Source: Bradyrhizobium sp. AZCC 1721 (lineage in GTDB: Bacteria; Pseudomonadota; Alphaproteobacteria; Rhizobiales; Xanthobacteraceae). Taken from it: a stretch of DNA of 64,000 bases. The translations under genes were made by a program, and so were the position numbers. The notes beneath the pieces are model-generated. The model saw only the letters and a list, made by a program, of their open reading frames with translations, had not been told where the DNA came from and did not search any database. The DNA lies in assembly GCF_036924715.1 (NCBI RefSeq), contig NZ_JAZHSB010000001.1, positions 3,959,001-4,023,000 on the forward strand. The letters are read 5' to 3'. Position 1 is the first letter of the stretch; each line of letters opens with the position of its first letter. Shown here piece after piece: positions 24,907-34,494 of the stretch.

Positions 24907-25761
24907 TCACCGCTCCGAGCCGAATAACGCCCGCGCATTCCCATTGGCAATTTGCGCCGCGATCTTCGGCGGCAACTGCGCAAGCCACGCCCGATATCCG
25001 GCGATGATCTCGCCGTAGCTCTCCCAGCGCTCGTTGATCCAGGTGTCGGAGCCGAGCAGAAAGCGGTCCGGGAAGCGCTCGAACAGCGCGCGCCATTCCG
25101 CCGTCAGCTTGCCGCTGCCGTTGGTGATGCCGCCGCGGTAGGACAACTCGCCCCACAGCTTCGGATATTTCGACAGCATCTCCGCGACGCGGTCGGTCGA
25201 GAGACCGAAACCGGTATGGGCCCAGATGATGCGGGCGCGCGGATTGTGGCGCATCAGGATTTCGACGGCCACGTCATCGGCGTGGGCGTGCAGATAGAGG
25301 TCGTGCTCGACCGCGAAATCGACGGTCTTCTTCACCCACTCGGTATCGGCCGCCTTGCCCGAAATGTGGAACTCGCCGATGCCGCGGTAATAGCCGAGTT
25401 TGAACTCGTCCTGCACGAGGTCGAAGATGAAGGGGTCGCCGAACCAGGTCTGAATGTCGGCGCGCACCCGATAGGGCCGGATGAACGGCACGATCCAAAG
25501 ACCCTGCGGCTTGGCATCCATGAGCGCATGCGTGCCGGCGTTCGGACGGCTGGTCGCGAGGATGCCGGTGACGCGGTGCCTTTTGAACAGCGCCAGCACC
25601 TCGTCGACGCCAAAATGCGGTTTTGGCTCCCAATTGTAGTGCAGATGGGCGTCGAAGATTTCGATCGGCTCGTCGGCGTTGGCGCAATCGATCGTGCCCG
25701 CCGCCCATGCGAGCGCGACCAGCAAGGCGATGAATCGCGATGCCCGCCCGAACGTCGTCAT
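24907..25761 (-). CDS. Exported amidohydrolase (TIM-barrel, amidohydrolase_2 type)
   Basis: 284 aa. An N-terminal signal peptide (MTTFGRASRFIALLVALAWA, then ADEPIEI) suggests export to the periplasm. The metal motif FDAHLHYNW follows at once, with later GEFHISG, HAHADD, IIWAHTGFG and LLGSDTW segments that supply barrel ligands. The start overlaps the stop of the RND transporter by 4 bases (ATGA), so it is translationally coupled to an efflux pump, an unusual partnership. Substrate unknown; the family includes decarboxylases and lactonases. Confidence 0.85.
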   Translation of the reverse strand: MTTFGRASRFIALLVALAWAAGTIDCANADEPIEIFDAHLHYNWEPKPHFGVDEVLALFKRHRVTGILATSRPNAGTHALMDAKPQGLWIVPFIRPYRVRADIQTWFGDPFIFDLVQDEFKLGYYRGIGEFHISGKAADTEWVKKTVDFAVEHDLYLHAHADDVAVEILMRHNPRARIIWAHTGFGLSTDRVAEMLSKYPKLWGELSYRGGITNGSGKLTAEWRALFERFPDRFLLGSDTWINERWESYGEIIAGYRAWLAQLPPKIAAQIANGNARALFGSER

Positions 25762-28700
25762 TCGGCGGCGACCACGTGCGGCCGCTCGCCCTCGCCCGCT
25801 TCCTGCAGTTGCGGTTCGAGCTTGCGCCGCAGGCGGCGATCGATGCGGTCGAGATAAATGTAGATCACGGGCGTGATGTACAGCGTCAGCAGTTGCGACA
25901 GGCAGAGTCCGCCGACCACGGCGACGCCGAGCGGCTGGCGCAGCTCGGCGCCGGCACCGGCGCCAAGCGCGATCGGCAGCGTGCCGAAGATCGCGGCGAA
26001 CGTCGTCATCATAATCGGACGGAAACGCAAGAGCGCCGCTTCCCGGATCGCGTGCTCGGCGCTTAAGCCGACGCGGCGACGCTCCAGCGCGAAGTCGACC
26101 ATCATGATGGCGTTCTTCTTGACGATGCCGACCAGCATCACGATGCCGATCATCGCAATCACGGACATTTCCATCCCGAACATCATCAGGGTCAGGATCG
26201 CGCCGATACCGGCCGACGGCAGGCCGGAGATGATGGTGATCGGATGGATGAAGCTCTCGTAGAGAATGCCGAGGATGACGAAGGCGGCGAACACTGCGGC
26301 GAGGATCAGGACGCCCTGCCCGCGCAGCGAATCCTGGAACACCTGCGCGGTGCCTGAGAATCCGGTGGCGATCGTCGCCGGCAGATTCGAAGCCTGCTCC
26401 AGCTTGGTAATCTCGTCGACCGCGTAGCCCAGCGAATAGCCCGGCGCGAGGTTGAAGGAGATCGTCACCGCCGGCTGCTGCGCCTGGTGGTTGATCTGCA
26501 GCGGACCGACGGTCGGAACCAGTTTTGCCACCGCCGACAGCGGGATGGTCTGGTTGTTCTGGGTCTTCATGTAGAGCTTGGAGAGATCGGACGGATCGAT
26601 CCTGAACTGCGGCTGCACCTCCAGGATGATCTGGTAGTCGTTCGACGGCATGTAGATGGTGCCGATCTGACGCGAGCCATAGGCGTTGTAGAGCTGGTTG
26701 CGAACCTGATCGACGGTGACGCCGTAGACGGCAGCCTTTTCGCGGTCGATATCGACCGTCATCTGCGGGTTCTTGATGTAGAGGTCGGTGGTGACGTCGA
26801 GCAGGCCCGGCAGCTTCTCGATCTTCTCGCGCATTTCCGGCGCAAGCCGGTACAGCGAGTCGGTGTCGCCGCTCTGCATCACATACTGATACTGGCTCTT
26901 CGAGATCCGGCCGCCGATGTTGAGGTTCTGGATCGGCTGGAAGAACGCCTGCATGCCCGGAACCTGCCGCGCCTTGCCGCGCAGCCGCCCGATGATCGTG
27001 TTGAGGTTGTCGCGCTCCTTTTTCGGCTTCAGGGCGATGAACAGGCGTCCATAATTCGCCGTCGGATTGGGGCCGCCCGAGCCGACGGTGGAGTTGATGT
27101 AGTCGATCGCCGGATCGGATCTCAGCACGTCGACCAGCGCCTGCTGCCGCTCCTTCATCGCATCGAAGGAAGTATCGGTGGCGGCTTCGGTCACGCCGAT
27201 CAGGAAGCCGGTGTCCTCCTGCGGGAAGAAGCCCTTGGGCACGATCATGTAGAGGTAGACGGTGCCGCCAAGCGTCGCCAGCGTCACCATCAGCATCATG
27301 AATTTGCGGGCCAGCACCCAGTCGAGCGTCCATTCATAGGCGCGCAGCCAGGATTCGAACATCCTCTCGAAGATGCGAAGCACGATGTTCGGCCGCTTGG
27401 TCGCGTCATGCGCCCGCAGCACGCGCGCGCACAGCATCGGGGTCAGCGTCAGCGACACGAATCCGGACACCAGGATGGCGACCGATACCGTCACCGCAAA
27501 TTCGCGGAACACGCGGCCGACGATGCCGCCCATCAGGAGCACCGGAATGAACACCGCGATCAGCGAAAAGGTGATCGAAATGATGGTAAAGCCGATCTCG
27601 CGGGCGCCCTTCAGCGCCGCCTCGAACGGCCGCATGCCGTGCTCGATGTGGCGGACGATGTTTTCCAGCATGACGATGGCGTCGTCGACCACGAAGCCGA
27701 CCGACAGCGTCATCGCCAGCAGCGTCATGTTGTTGATGGAATAGTCGAGCGCGTACATCACCGCGCAGGTGCCGAACAGCGAAATCGGCACCGCCAGCGC
27801 CGGAATGAAGGTCGCGGACGCCGAGCGCAGGAACAGGAAGATCACCAGGATCACCAGCCCGATCGCGATCAAAAGCGTTTCCTCGACGTCGGCCACCGCC
27901 TGGCGGATCGAGATCGAACGGTCCATCAGCACGTTGATCGAGACCGATGGCGGAATCTGCGCCCGCAGCACCGGCAGTTTGGCCAGGATGGAGTCGACCA
28001 CCGCCACCGTGTTGGCGTCCGGCTGCTTCTGGATGCCGAGCACGATGGAACGGTCGCCGTTCAGCCAGCTCGCGATCCGCTCGTTCTCGACGCTGTCGTA
28101 GATCCGCGCCACCTCGTCGAGCTTGACCGGGGAGCCGTTGCGCCAGGCCACCACGATCTGGCGATAGTCCATCGCCTTATCCATCTGGCCCGAGGCCTGC
28201 AGGGCTACGTCCTGCTTCGGTCCGTTCAGCGTACCGACCGGGGTCGAGGAATTGGCGGCCGAAACTGCATTGCGAATGTCCTCGAGCGACAGCCCGCGCG
28301 CCGCGGCGGCCTCCGGATCGGCCTGAACGCGGATGGCGAATTTCTGGGCACCGTAGACGCTGACCTGGGCGACGCCTGGAATCTGCGACAGGGTTTGGCC
28401 GATCGTGATCTCGCCATACTCGTTGACCGCCGACAGCGGCAGCGTCGACGAGCCGAGCACCACGAACAGCACCGGGAAATCGGCCGGATTCACTTTGCGG
28501 AAACTCGGCGGAATGATCATCTCGCGCGGCAACCGGCGCTGCGCGATCGTCAGCGCGGTCTGTACGTCCAGCGCGGCGGCATCAATGTTGCGGTTGAGGT
28601 CGAACTGGATGGTGATGGTGCTGGTGCCCTGCGACGAGTTCGACGACATCGACGAGATGCCGGCGATCGTCGAGAGCTGGCGCTCGATGACGCCCGCAAC

Positions 28701-28886
28701 CGAGGACGCCATGGTGTCCGCGCTCGCGCCCGGCAGGGTTGCGGTCACGGCGATAGTCGGGAAGTCGACCCGCGGCAGCGCCGAGACCGGCAATAAGCGA
28801 AAGCCGAAGATCCCGAACGCGATGATCGACGCCGTGATCAGCGTCGTCATGACCGGCCGGCGGATGCAGAGTTCGGACAGGGTCAT
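25758..28886 (-). CDS. RND multidrug efflux permease (HAE1, MdtB/MdtC-like)
   Basis: 1042 aa, full length. N-terminal MTLSELCIRRPVMTTLIT, two large periplasmic loops and twelve helices. The proton-relay Asp pair lies in helix 4 (VGFVVDDAIVMLENIVRH), and helix regions carry AVFIPVLLMGGIVGR. Sequence style resembles MdtB/MdtC rather than AcrB. It starts 3 bases after the adaptor stop, and an amidohydrolase follows with a 4-base overlap. No TolC-type outer membrane gene is adjacent. Substrates cannot be read from sequence. Confidence 0.95.
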   Translation of the reverse strand: MTLSELCIRRPVMTTLITASIIAFGIFGFRLLPVSALPRVDFPTIAVTATLPGASADTMASSVAGVIERQLSTIAGISSMSSNSSQGTSTITIQFDLNRNIDAAALDVQTALTIAQRRLPREMIIPPSFRKVNPADFPVLFVVLGSSTLPLSAVNEYGEITIGQTLSQIPGVAQVSVYGAQKFAIRVQADPEAAAARGLSLEDIRNAVSAANSSTPVGTLNGPKQDVALQASGQMDKAMDYRQIVVAWRNGSPVKLDEVARIYDSVENERIASWLNGDRSIVLGIQKQPDANTVAVVDSILAKLPVLRAQIPPSVSINVLMDRSISIRQAVADVEETLLIAIGLVILVIFLFLRSASATFIPALAVPISLFGTCAVMYALDYSINNMTLLAMTLSVGFVVDDAIVMLENIVRHIEHGMRPFEAALKGAREIGFTIISITFSLIAVFIPVLLMGGIVGRVFREFAVTVSVAILVSGFVSLTLTPMLCARVLRAHDATKRPNIVLRIFERMFESWLRAYEWTLDWVLARKFMMLMVTLATLGGTVYLYMIVPKGFFPQEDTGFLIGVTEAATDTSFDAMKERQQALVDVLRSDPAIDYINSTVGSGGPNPTANYGRLFIALKPKKERDNLNTIIGRLRGKARQVPGMQAFFQPIQNLNIGGRISKSQYQYVMQSGDTDSLYRLAPEMREKIEKLPGLLDVTTDLYIKNPQMTVDIDREKAAVYGVTVDQVRNQLYNAYGSRQIGTIYMPSNDYQIILEVQPQFRIDPSDLSKLYMKTQNNQTIPLSAVAKLVPTVGPLQINHQAQQPAVTISFNLAPGYSLGYAVDEITKLEQASNLPATIATGFSGTAQVFQDSLRGQGVLILAAVFAAFVILGILYESFIHPITIISGLPSAGIGAILTLMMFGMEMSVIAMIGIVMLVGIVKKNAIMMVDFALERRRVGLSAEHAIREAALLRFRPIMMTTFAAIFGTLPIALGAGAGAELRQPLGVAVVGGLCLSQLLTLYITPVIYIYLDRIDRRLRRKLEPQLQEAGEGERPHVVAAE

Positions 28887-28889
28887 CGG

Positions 28890-30020
28890 CTACGCCCCGG
28901 CCTTTTTGGCCCGCGGCTCGACCCGCGTTCCGTCAGACAGCAATAATTGCCCGTCGACCACCACGTTCTCGTCGCCGGCGAGCCCCTCCGAAATCACCGA
29001 CGAGCCCTGCGACGTCCGGTCGACCGTGACCGGTTGGACCTTGGCGACCCCGTCCTTGACCACAAAGACGAAATTGCCGCTCTGGCTGCGCTGCACGGCG
29101 ACCGTCGGCACCACGATTGCGTCTTCGCTGCGAATGACGAGCTTGGTGGCGACCAGCGTGCCCGGCCACAACGTCTCATTCTCATTGGCCATAATGCCGC
29201 GCACGGTGACCATACCGGTGGTCGCGTCCACGGTGTTTTCGACCATCGCGACCTTGCCGGTCTCTGAACGCCGATGGCCCGGGATCATCGCGGTGACGGT
29301 GGAGATCCCTTTCGCCATCGATTCCCGCAGATCGACCAGCACGCGCTGCGGTACCGCGAATGTCACATAGACCGGCGCCATCTGGTTGATGACCGCAAGC
29401 GGGGTGGTATCGGCGGGACGCACGAAATTGCCGACCTTCACGTTGGCCGCGCTGATCCGGCCCGAGAAAGGCGCGCGGATCATGGTGTAGCTTTTCTGGA
29501 CCTTCAGGTTGTCCAGCGCAGCCTGATTGGCCTTGATGGTACCGGTCAGGATATCGGACTGTGTCCTGGCGTTGTCGACGTTGACCTGCGTGGTCGCGCC
29601 CTTGGCGACCAGATCGTTGAAGCGGCGGAGGTCACGCTGCGCGCCCTCGAGCTGCGCCTGGTCCCTGGCGAGCACGCCCTCGGCCTGTTCGATCTGGGCG
29701 TCGATCTGGCGGCTATCGAGCGTGAACAGCAAGTCGCCCTGGTTGACCTTGGCGCCATCCTCGAAATGCACCGCGACGATGGTGGTTTCCAGCCGCGATT
29801 TCAGCGCGACGCTGGAGATCGGCGTCACCGTCCCATTGGCGTCGACATCGACCGGGACGGATTTGCGCTCCGCCTTCGCCATTTCGACCGAAACCGTCCG
29901 CGGCCGCTGCGGGGCTTGAGCGCTGCTGCTGCCGCCCATCCATGAGGAGCGGGTAATGAAGCCGGCCGCGGTAGCAATGGCAATGGCGCCGGTAACAAGT
30001 ATCAAGGTACGCTTTTTCAT
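28890..30020 (-). CDS. RND efflux periplasmic adaptor (membrane fusion protein)
   Basis: 376 aa. An N-terminal membrane anchor (MKKRTLILVTGAIAIATAAG) is followed by the adaptor core: a lipoyl half-motif, a long alpha-hairpin (RQIDAQIEQAEGVLARDQAQL), the APFSGRISAANVKVGNFV lipoyl half and beta-barrel domains. The ATG at 30020 is chosen. A GTG at 30044 in frame would add 8 residues, including no recognisable signal. It is the first gene of the pump operon and lies divergent from xthA. Confidence 0.93.
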   Translation of the reverse strand: MKKRTLILVTGAIAIATAAGFITRSSWMGGSSSAQAPQRPRTVSVEMAKAERKSVPVDVDANGTVTPISSVALKSRLETTIVAVHFEDGAKVNQGDLLFTLDSRQIDAQIEQAEGVLARDQAQLEGAQRDLRRFNDLVAKGATTQVNVDNARTQSDILTGTIKANQAALDNLKVQKSYTMIRAPFSGRISAANVKVGNFVRPADTTPLAVINQMAPVYVTFAVPQRVLVDLRESMAKGISTVTAMIPGHRRSETGKVAMVENTVDATTGMVTVRGIMANENETLWPGTLVATKLVIRSEDAIVVPTVAVQRSQSGNFVFVVKDGVAKVQPVTVDRTSQGSSVISEGLAGDENVVVDGQLLLSDGTRVEPRAKKAGA

Positions 30021-30177
30021 ATTTTTCACGCTCGCCGGTCCCACAACGGACGGGACGGTTTACTCCTGCCCCTTGACGGCGATGTTCGCGCCTTATTCTT
30101 AAACGGTTATCACAGCCCGGCTGCACATGGTATGCCACTGCAGCAGAAATTGTGTAGTTACGATCCGGACAGAATTC

Positions 30178-30969
30178 ATGCGTGTTGCAACCTGGAACGT
30201 CAATTCGATCCGGCAGCGGCTCGAGCCTCTCATGACGTGGCTGAAAGACTGCTCGCCGGACGTCGTCTGCCTGCAGGAAACCAAGTGCGTTGACGATGCG
30301 TTCCCGCGGCTGGAGATCGAGTCGCTTGGCTATAACGTCGTCACCCACGGCCAGAAGACCTTCAACGGTGTCGCCCTGCTGTCGAAACTGCCGTTCGACG
30401 AGACCAAATCGGGCCTGGCCGGCGACGACGAGGACGCCCATGCCAGATTCCTCGAAGGCGTGGTGACGCTGAAGACCGGCGTGATGCGGATAGCCTGCCT
30501 CTATCTGCCCAACGGAAACCCACCGGATACGGACAAATACCCCTATAAACTCAAATGGATGTCGCGGCTTCTTGAGTACTCGAAAGAGCGGCTTAAGGCG
30601 GAAGAGCCGCTGGTGCTCGCAGGCGACTTCAACGTCATTCCGGCTGCCGCCGACGTCTATAACCCCGCCGCCTGGGGTAACGACGCGCTGTTCCGCCCGC
30701 AAACCCGCGAGGCCTTCCAGTCCCTGCTCGGCCTCGGCCTGACCGATGCGCTGCGCGCTGTGACCGACGAACCGGGCCTCTACACCTTCTGGGACTACCA
30801 GGCGGGGGCCTGGCAGAAGAACTGGGGCCTTCGAATCGACCACCTCCTGCTGTCGCCGCAGGCCAGCGACCGCCTGACCGACGTCGGCGTCGACAGCTAC
30901 GTCCGCGCCTGGGAGAAACCGTCCGACCACGTGCCGGTTTGGGCGGATTTCGATCTGGAGAAGGCTTGA
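30178..30969 (+). CDS. xthA: Exodeoxyribonuclease III / AP endonuclease
   Basis: 263 aa of the EEP endonuclease fold. The motifs are MRVATWNVNSIRQRL (Asn7), LQETK (Glu), LAGDFNVIP (Asp-Asn) and the C-terminal RIDHLLLS...PSDHVPVWADF (catalytic His). It cleaves at abasic sites in base-excision repair. The start at 30178 gives the standard N-terminus. It is divergent from the efflux operon and followed by a palindromic repeat. Confidence 0.96.
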   Translation: MRVATWNVNSIRQRLEPLMTWLKDCSPDVVCLQETKCVDDAFPRLEIESLGYNVVTHGQKTFNGVALLSKLPFDETKSGLAGDDEDAHARFLEGVVTLKTGVMRIACLYLPNGNPPDTDKYPYKLKWMSRLLEYSKERLKAEEPLVLAGDFNVIPAAADVYNPAAWGNDALFRPQTREAFQSLLGLGLTDALRAVTDEPGLYTFWDYQAGAWQKNWGLRIDHLLLSPQASDRLTDVGVDSYVRAWEKPSDHVPVWADFDLEKA

Positions 30970-30979
30970 GCGACAGAAT

Positions 30980-31101
30980 CGTAGGTTGGGCAAAGCGACT
31001 TGTCCGCTCGCAGAGCGAGGCGGAAGCGTGCCCACCATTTCCATCTGTGATTTCGGAGAGACGGTGGGCACGGCGCTAACGCGCCTTTTGCCCACCATAC
31101 G
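30980..31101. repeat. Palindromic repeat (GTAGGTTGGGCAAAGCG family), copy 1
   Basis: CGTAGGTTGGGCAAAGCG at the left pairs with CGCGCCTTTTGCCCACCATACG at the right. Inner arms GCGTGCCCACCAT and GGTGGGCACGGCGC also pair. A related copy is at 59860-59955. It sits between the convergent xthA and exoR-like genes. Confidence 0.75.
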
Positions 31102-31112
31102 ACAGCGCGGCG

Positions 31113-31964
31113 TCAGTCTCGCTTGCCCTGCACCCAGTGCTCGAGCATTTGCAACGCCGTGGCGCGGTCGTCGTCGGAGGCCTTGGCGAAGGCGCGGTTG
31201 TAGCTTTCGCGGATCCAGGTCTCGTCGGGGGCAGCGTTGTCCCGCGCCAGCGTCAGCCACATCAATCCGCGGGCGGCTTGCCGCGGCAGCCGGTCGCCGT
31301 TGAACAGCATCTGGCCGAGCATGGCCTGCGCCTGATGCTGGCCCTTCTGGGCGGCCAGACCAAGCCAGCGCGCCCCATAGCGGAAATCGTCGCGCGAGGC
31401 GTCCGGGGTCTTCAGGTAAAGCCGCGCCAGATCGTATTGCGCGTCGGCATTGCCGAAATAGGACGCGGCATAGGAGAACATCTCCCGGGCGCGATCGGTG
31501 TCCGCCTTGATCTTGGAGTTCGGGATGCCGTTGAGATAGTAGCGCCCCAACGCCACGAAGGCGTTAGCCACGATCGCAGCCTGCGGCGCCGACGGGCTAT
31601 CCTCGGCATGCGCGTTGGCGATGCGGCTGAAATATTCGAAGGCGCGCAGGTCGTCCTGCACCACGCCATCGCCGTCGGCATACATCCGGCCGAGCTTCCA
31701 CTGCGCGACGGGATGGCCACCCTCGGCGGCGTATTGCAGCGAAGTCAACGAAGGCGCGTTAACCGCAGTCGCCGCGGCGGTAGCTGTCGCGGACGGAGCC
31801 TTCTTCAGCGCCTGCGCCGTGACGGCCTGCGCGGCCGCGGGCTGGTTCATTATGGGGAGCGCGGCGTCCGGCTTCACCGGTGCGCCATCAAATGCGAATC
31901 CAGGAGCAGCCACTGGTGCGGCCCCCAACATCAACGCAAGAATGATACGCCTAGATGTCCGCAT
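31113..31964 (-). CDS. exoR: ExoR-like periplasmic Sel1-repeat protein
   Basis: 283 aa. The signal peptide (MRTSRRIILALMLGAAPVAA) is followed by an Ala-rich linker and at least four Sel1/TPR-like repeats: AAEGGHPVAQWKLGRMYADG, VALGRYYLNG, YAASYFGNADAQYDLARLYL and AAQKGQHQAQAMLGQMLFNG. The order and spacing resemble ExoR, the periplasmic inhibitor of the ExoS-ChvI kinase system in rhizobia. The ATG at 31964 overlaps the ilvD 3' end by 14 bases; a GTG at 31985 is possible. The ExoR assignment is by resemblance, so regulation of surface polysaccharide is inferred. Confidence 0.75.
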   Translation of the reverse strand: MRTSRRIILALMLGAAPVAAPGFAFDGAPVKPDAALPIMNQPAAAQAVTAQALKKAPSATATAAATAVNAPSLTSLQYAAEGGHPVAQWKLGRMYADGDGVVQDDLRAFEYFSRIANAHAEDSPSAPQAAIVANAFVALGRYYLNGIPNSKIKADTDRAREMFSYAASYFGNADAQYDLARLYLKTPDASRDDFRYGARWLGLAAQKGQHQAQAMLGQMLFNGDRLPRQAARGLMWLTLARDNAAPDETWIRESYNRAFAKASDDDRATALQMLEHWVQGKRD

Positions 31965-33675
31965 AACACTGTTTCTCGTGCGCACCGCCAGGATGGGTCA
32001 CAGCCCCATCCACCGCCGGCCCAACCTGTTGGGCATATTTCCACAGCGCACCCGACGTATGGTTAGTCTGTCGAGGCAGCCATTTGGTTTTACGTTCGGT
32101 GAGTTCGGCGTCGGTCAATTTTACGTTAAGAGTTCCGGCCTCGGCGTCGATCTCGATAATGTCACCATTCTGCAACAGGGCGATCGGGCCGCCCACGGCC
32201 GCCTCCGGTCCGACATGGCCGATGCAGAAGCCACGGGTGGCGCCAGAGAACCGGCCGTCGGTGATCAGGGCGACCTTGCCGCCCATCCCCTGCCCGGTCA
32301 GCGCCGCGGTCGTCGAGAGCATCTCCCGCATGCCGGGACCGCCGCGCGGCCCCTCGTAGCGGATCACGATGACCTCGCCCTCTTTGTAGGTCTTTTTCTG
32401 GACTGACTCGAAGGCGTCTTCCTCGCGGTCGAAGCAACGGGCAGGACCAGTAAATTTCAACTTCGACATGCCCGCGACCTTCACGATCGCACCCTCCGGC
32501 GCGAGATTACCCTTCAACCCGACAACGCCTCCCGTGACGGTGATCGGGTTGTCGGCGGACCGCACCACATCCTGGTGCGGATTCCATTTCACGCTCTTGA
32601 GGTTTTCGGCGATCGTACGGCCCGTGACGGTAATGCAATCTCCGTGCAGGTGGCCATTGTCGAGCAGCGTCTTCATCAGAAGCGGAATGCCGCCAACCTC
32701 GAACATGTCTTTGGCAACATAACGGCCCCCTGGCTTCAAATCCGCGACATAAGGAGTCTTTTTGAAGATTTCGGCGACGTCGAATAAGTCAAATTTTATC
32801 CCACACTCATGCGCGATCGCCGGCAGGTGCAGCGCAGCATTGGTCGACCCGCCGGAGGCCGCAACGACGGCGGCGGCGTTTTCCAGCGAACGGCGGGTGA
32901 CGATGTCGCGCGGGCGGATGTTGGCTGCGATCAGCTCCAGAATCTTCTCGCCGGCGGCGGTGCAAAACGCGTCGCGAATCTCGTAAGGCGCCGGCGCGCC
33001 GGCCGAATAGGGCAACGCCAGGCCAATCGCCTCTGACACGGTCGCCATGGTGTTGGCAGTGAATTGCGCGCCGCACGCCCCGGCCGAGGGGCAAGCCACC
33101 CGCTCGATTTCGTCGAGATCAGCATCCGACATGTCACCGACCGAGTGTCGGCCTACCGCTTCGAACATGTCCTGCACCGTGACTTGCTGGCCGCGGAAAT
33201 TGCCCGGCAGAATCGAGCCGCCATAGATGAAGATCGAGGGCACGTTGAGCCTGACCATCGCCATCATCATGCCCGGCAGCGACTTGTCGCAGCCGGCGAG
33301 CCCGACGAGGGCGTCATAGGCGTGGCCGCGGACGGTCAGCTCGACCGAGTCGGCGATGCATTCCCTGGACGGCAGGGACGAGCGCATGCCGTCGTGGCCC
33401 ATGGCGATGCCATCGGTCACGGTGATGGTGCAGAATTCGCGCGGGGTGCCGCCGGCGGCCGCGACGCCCTTCTTGACCGCCTGCGCCTGGCGCATCAGCG
33501 AGATATTGCAGGGTGCGGCTTCATTCCAGCAGGACGCGACGCCGACGAAAGGCTGGTGGATCTGCTGGGTGGTCAGCCCCATCGCGTAGAGATAGGACCG
33601 ATGAGGGGCACGCTCCGGCCCCTCCGTCACGTGACGGCTCGGCAACCTCTTCTTGATGTCGGTCTTGGCGTCCAT
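31951..33675 (-). CDS. ilvD: Dihydroxy-acid dehydratase
   Basis: 574 aa, full length. IlvD dehydrates dihydroxy-acids to 2-keto acids in branched-chain amino acid synthesis and carries an Fe-S cluster. The cluster and active-site segments are visible: ASCWNEAAPCN, VGLAGCDKSLPGMMMA, CPSAGACGAQFTANTM and the C-terminal TDGRFSGATRGFCIGHV. The ATG at 33675 (MDAKTDIKKRLPSRHVTEGP) gives the common N-terminus; upstream codons to 33753 are not needed. The 3' end overlaps the exoR-like gene. Confidence 0.97.
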   Translation of the reverse strand: MDAKTDIKKRLPSRHVTEGPERAPHRSYLYAMGLTTQQIHQPFVGVASCWNEAAPCNISLMRQAQAVKKGVAAAGGTPREFCTITVTDGIAMGHDGMRSSLPSRECIADSVELTVRGHAYDALVGLAGCDKSLPGMMMAMVRLNVPSIFIYGGSILPGNFRGQQVTVQDMFEAVGRHSVGDMSDADLDEIERVACPSAGACGAQFTANTMATVSEAIGLALPYSAGAPAPYEIRDAFCTAAGEKILELIAANIRPRDIVTRRSLENAAAVVAASGGSTNAALHLPAIAHECGIKFDLFDVAEIFKKTPYVADLKPGGRYVAKDMFEVGGIPLLMKTLLDNGHLHGDCITVTGRTIAENLKSVKWNPHQDVVRSADNPITVTGGVVGLKGNLAPEGAIVKVAGMSKLKFTGPARCFDREEDAFESVQKKTYKEGEVIVIRYEGPRGGPGMREMLSTTAALTGQGMGGKVALITDGRFSGATRGFCIGHVGPEAAVGGPIALLQNGDIIEIDAEAGTLNVKLTDAELTERKTKWLPRQTNHTSGALWKYAQQVGPAVDGAVTHPGGAHEKQCYADI

Positions 33676-34494
33676 CAGCGGAACCTGTTCTCCCAGCCAT
33701 CTCCCTGTCGGTCTCGGGAGCAATTTCCCGTCGCCTTTGCCCGCTGTGGCCAATCAGCTATGAAAGAAATGGTTTCATGGAGGGGTGTGGCCAAAAAGCG
33801 GCGCAAGCAAGAGGCAGGCGGGACGGTTAACCAAATCTTCCCCTGATGTTGCAGTTACGCAACAATCGTGGCCCGCCGGCAACCATTATTCGGGCTTATC
33901 AAATCGCGTGCCCGTCGAAGAACCTCGTTCCGGGAGACCGCGCTTCAACCGATCACAACCTGAGGGCGACGGCGAAATGCCGCGCGACCAGCCTCGCCGC
34001 GAATCGGACAGTGCAACCCGAACGACATGCACGGCGCCAATCTTCGATTGCCGCCATTGCGCATACCGAAAGTTACATCCCGTGCCATGCCGGGCGTTCG
34101 AAAGGATCGCGTCATTTTTGTGCGGCCGGCACTCTTTGCGCCAGTTTTCGTCACGCAATGATGTGGCCCGCGACATGCGTACCGTCGGCGCTTGTCGTTC
34201 ATATGCAAGAGAGAACAATGCGGTACGCGATTTGTCGCATACGCTTTGATCGCCGGCTGGAATTGAGGCGCTGGCCCAAGGATCGGCGCACGAACGCCTT
34301 TCGCGTCACCATATTGCCCCTGCACAGCGCAAATCCGCCGCGCACACGTCCAGCCACGGGCCCGTTTTGCTGTTTCTTCTTCGATGCGGGTGAAGGATCC
34401 TGCCTCACGTCCTTCCCGCGCGCATCACGCGAGGCTTTCCCAAAGTCCGTGGTCGTTTCTAGTCCGTGAGGCCTCTGAGTAAGAGGTTCGACTA
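33676..34494. other. 819-bp stretch without a convincing gene
   Basis: This spacer separates the divergent ilvD and RTX-protein genes. Several short open frames exist on both strands, but none has a plausible ribosome site with protein-like composition. TGTTGC-AGTTAC-GCAACA near 33847 is a small inverted repeat of possible regulatory use. The rest shows nothing I recognise. It must contain the ilvD and RTX promoters. Confidence 0.5.

Noticed and set aside
24907..27333. An 808-codon minus-strand frame running through the RND gene into the amidohydrolase
   Set aside because: Only the last 284 codons (from 25761) look like a protein; the earlier part is a shifted reading of the RND gene. The amidohydrolase has its own start and signal peptide.
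26487..28796. Very long open frame on the plus strand (769 codons) opposite the RND transporter
   Set aside because: It is Arg/His/Asp-rich with no domain, while the minus strand encodes an unmistakable RND permease. Long antisense frames are expected at this GC content.
33785..34469. Overlapping frames of 154 and 207 codons upstream of the RTX gene
   Set aside because: Arg/Cys/Pro-rich, no domain, no ribosome site; looks like translated non-coding DNA.
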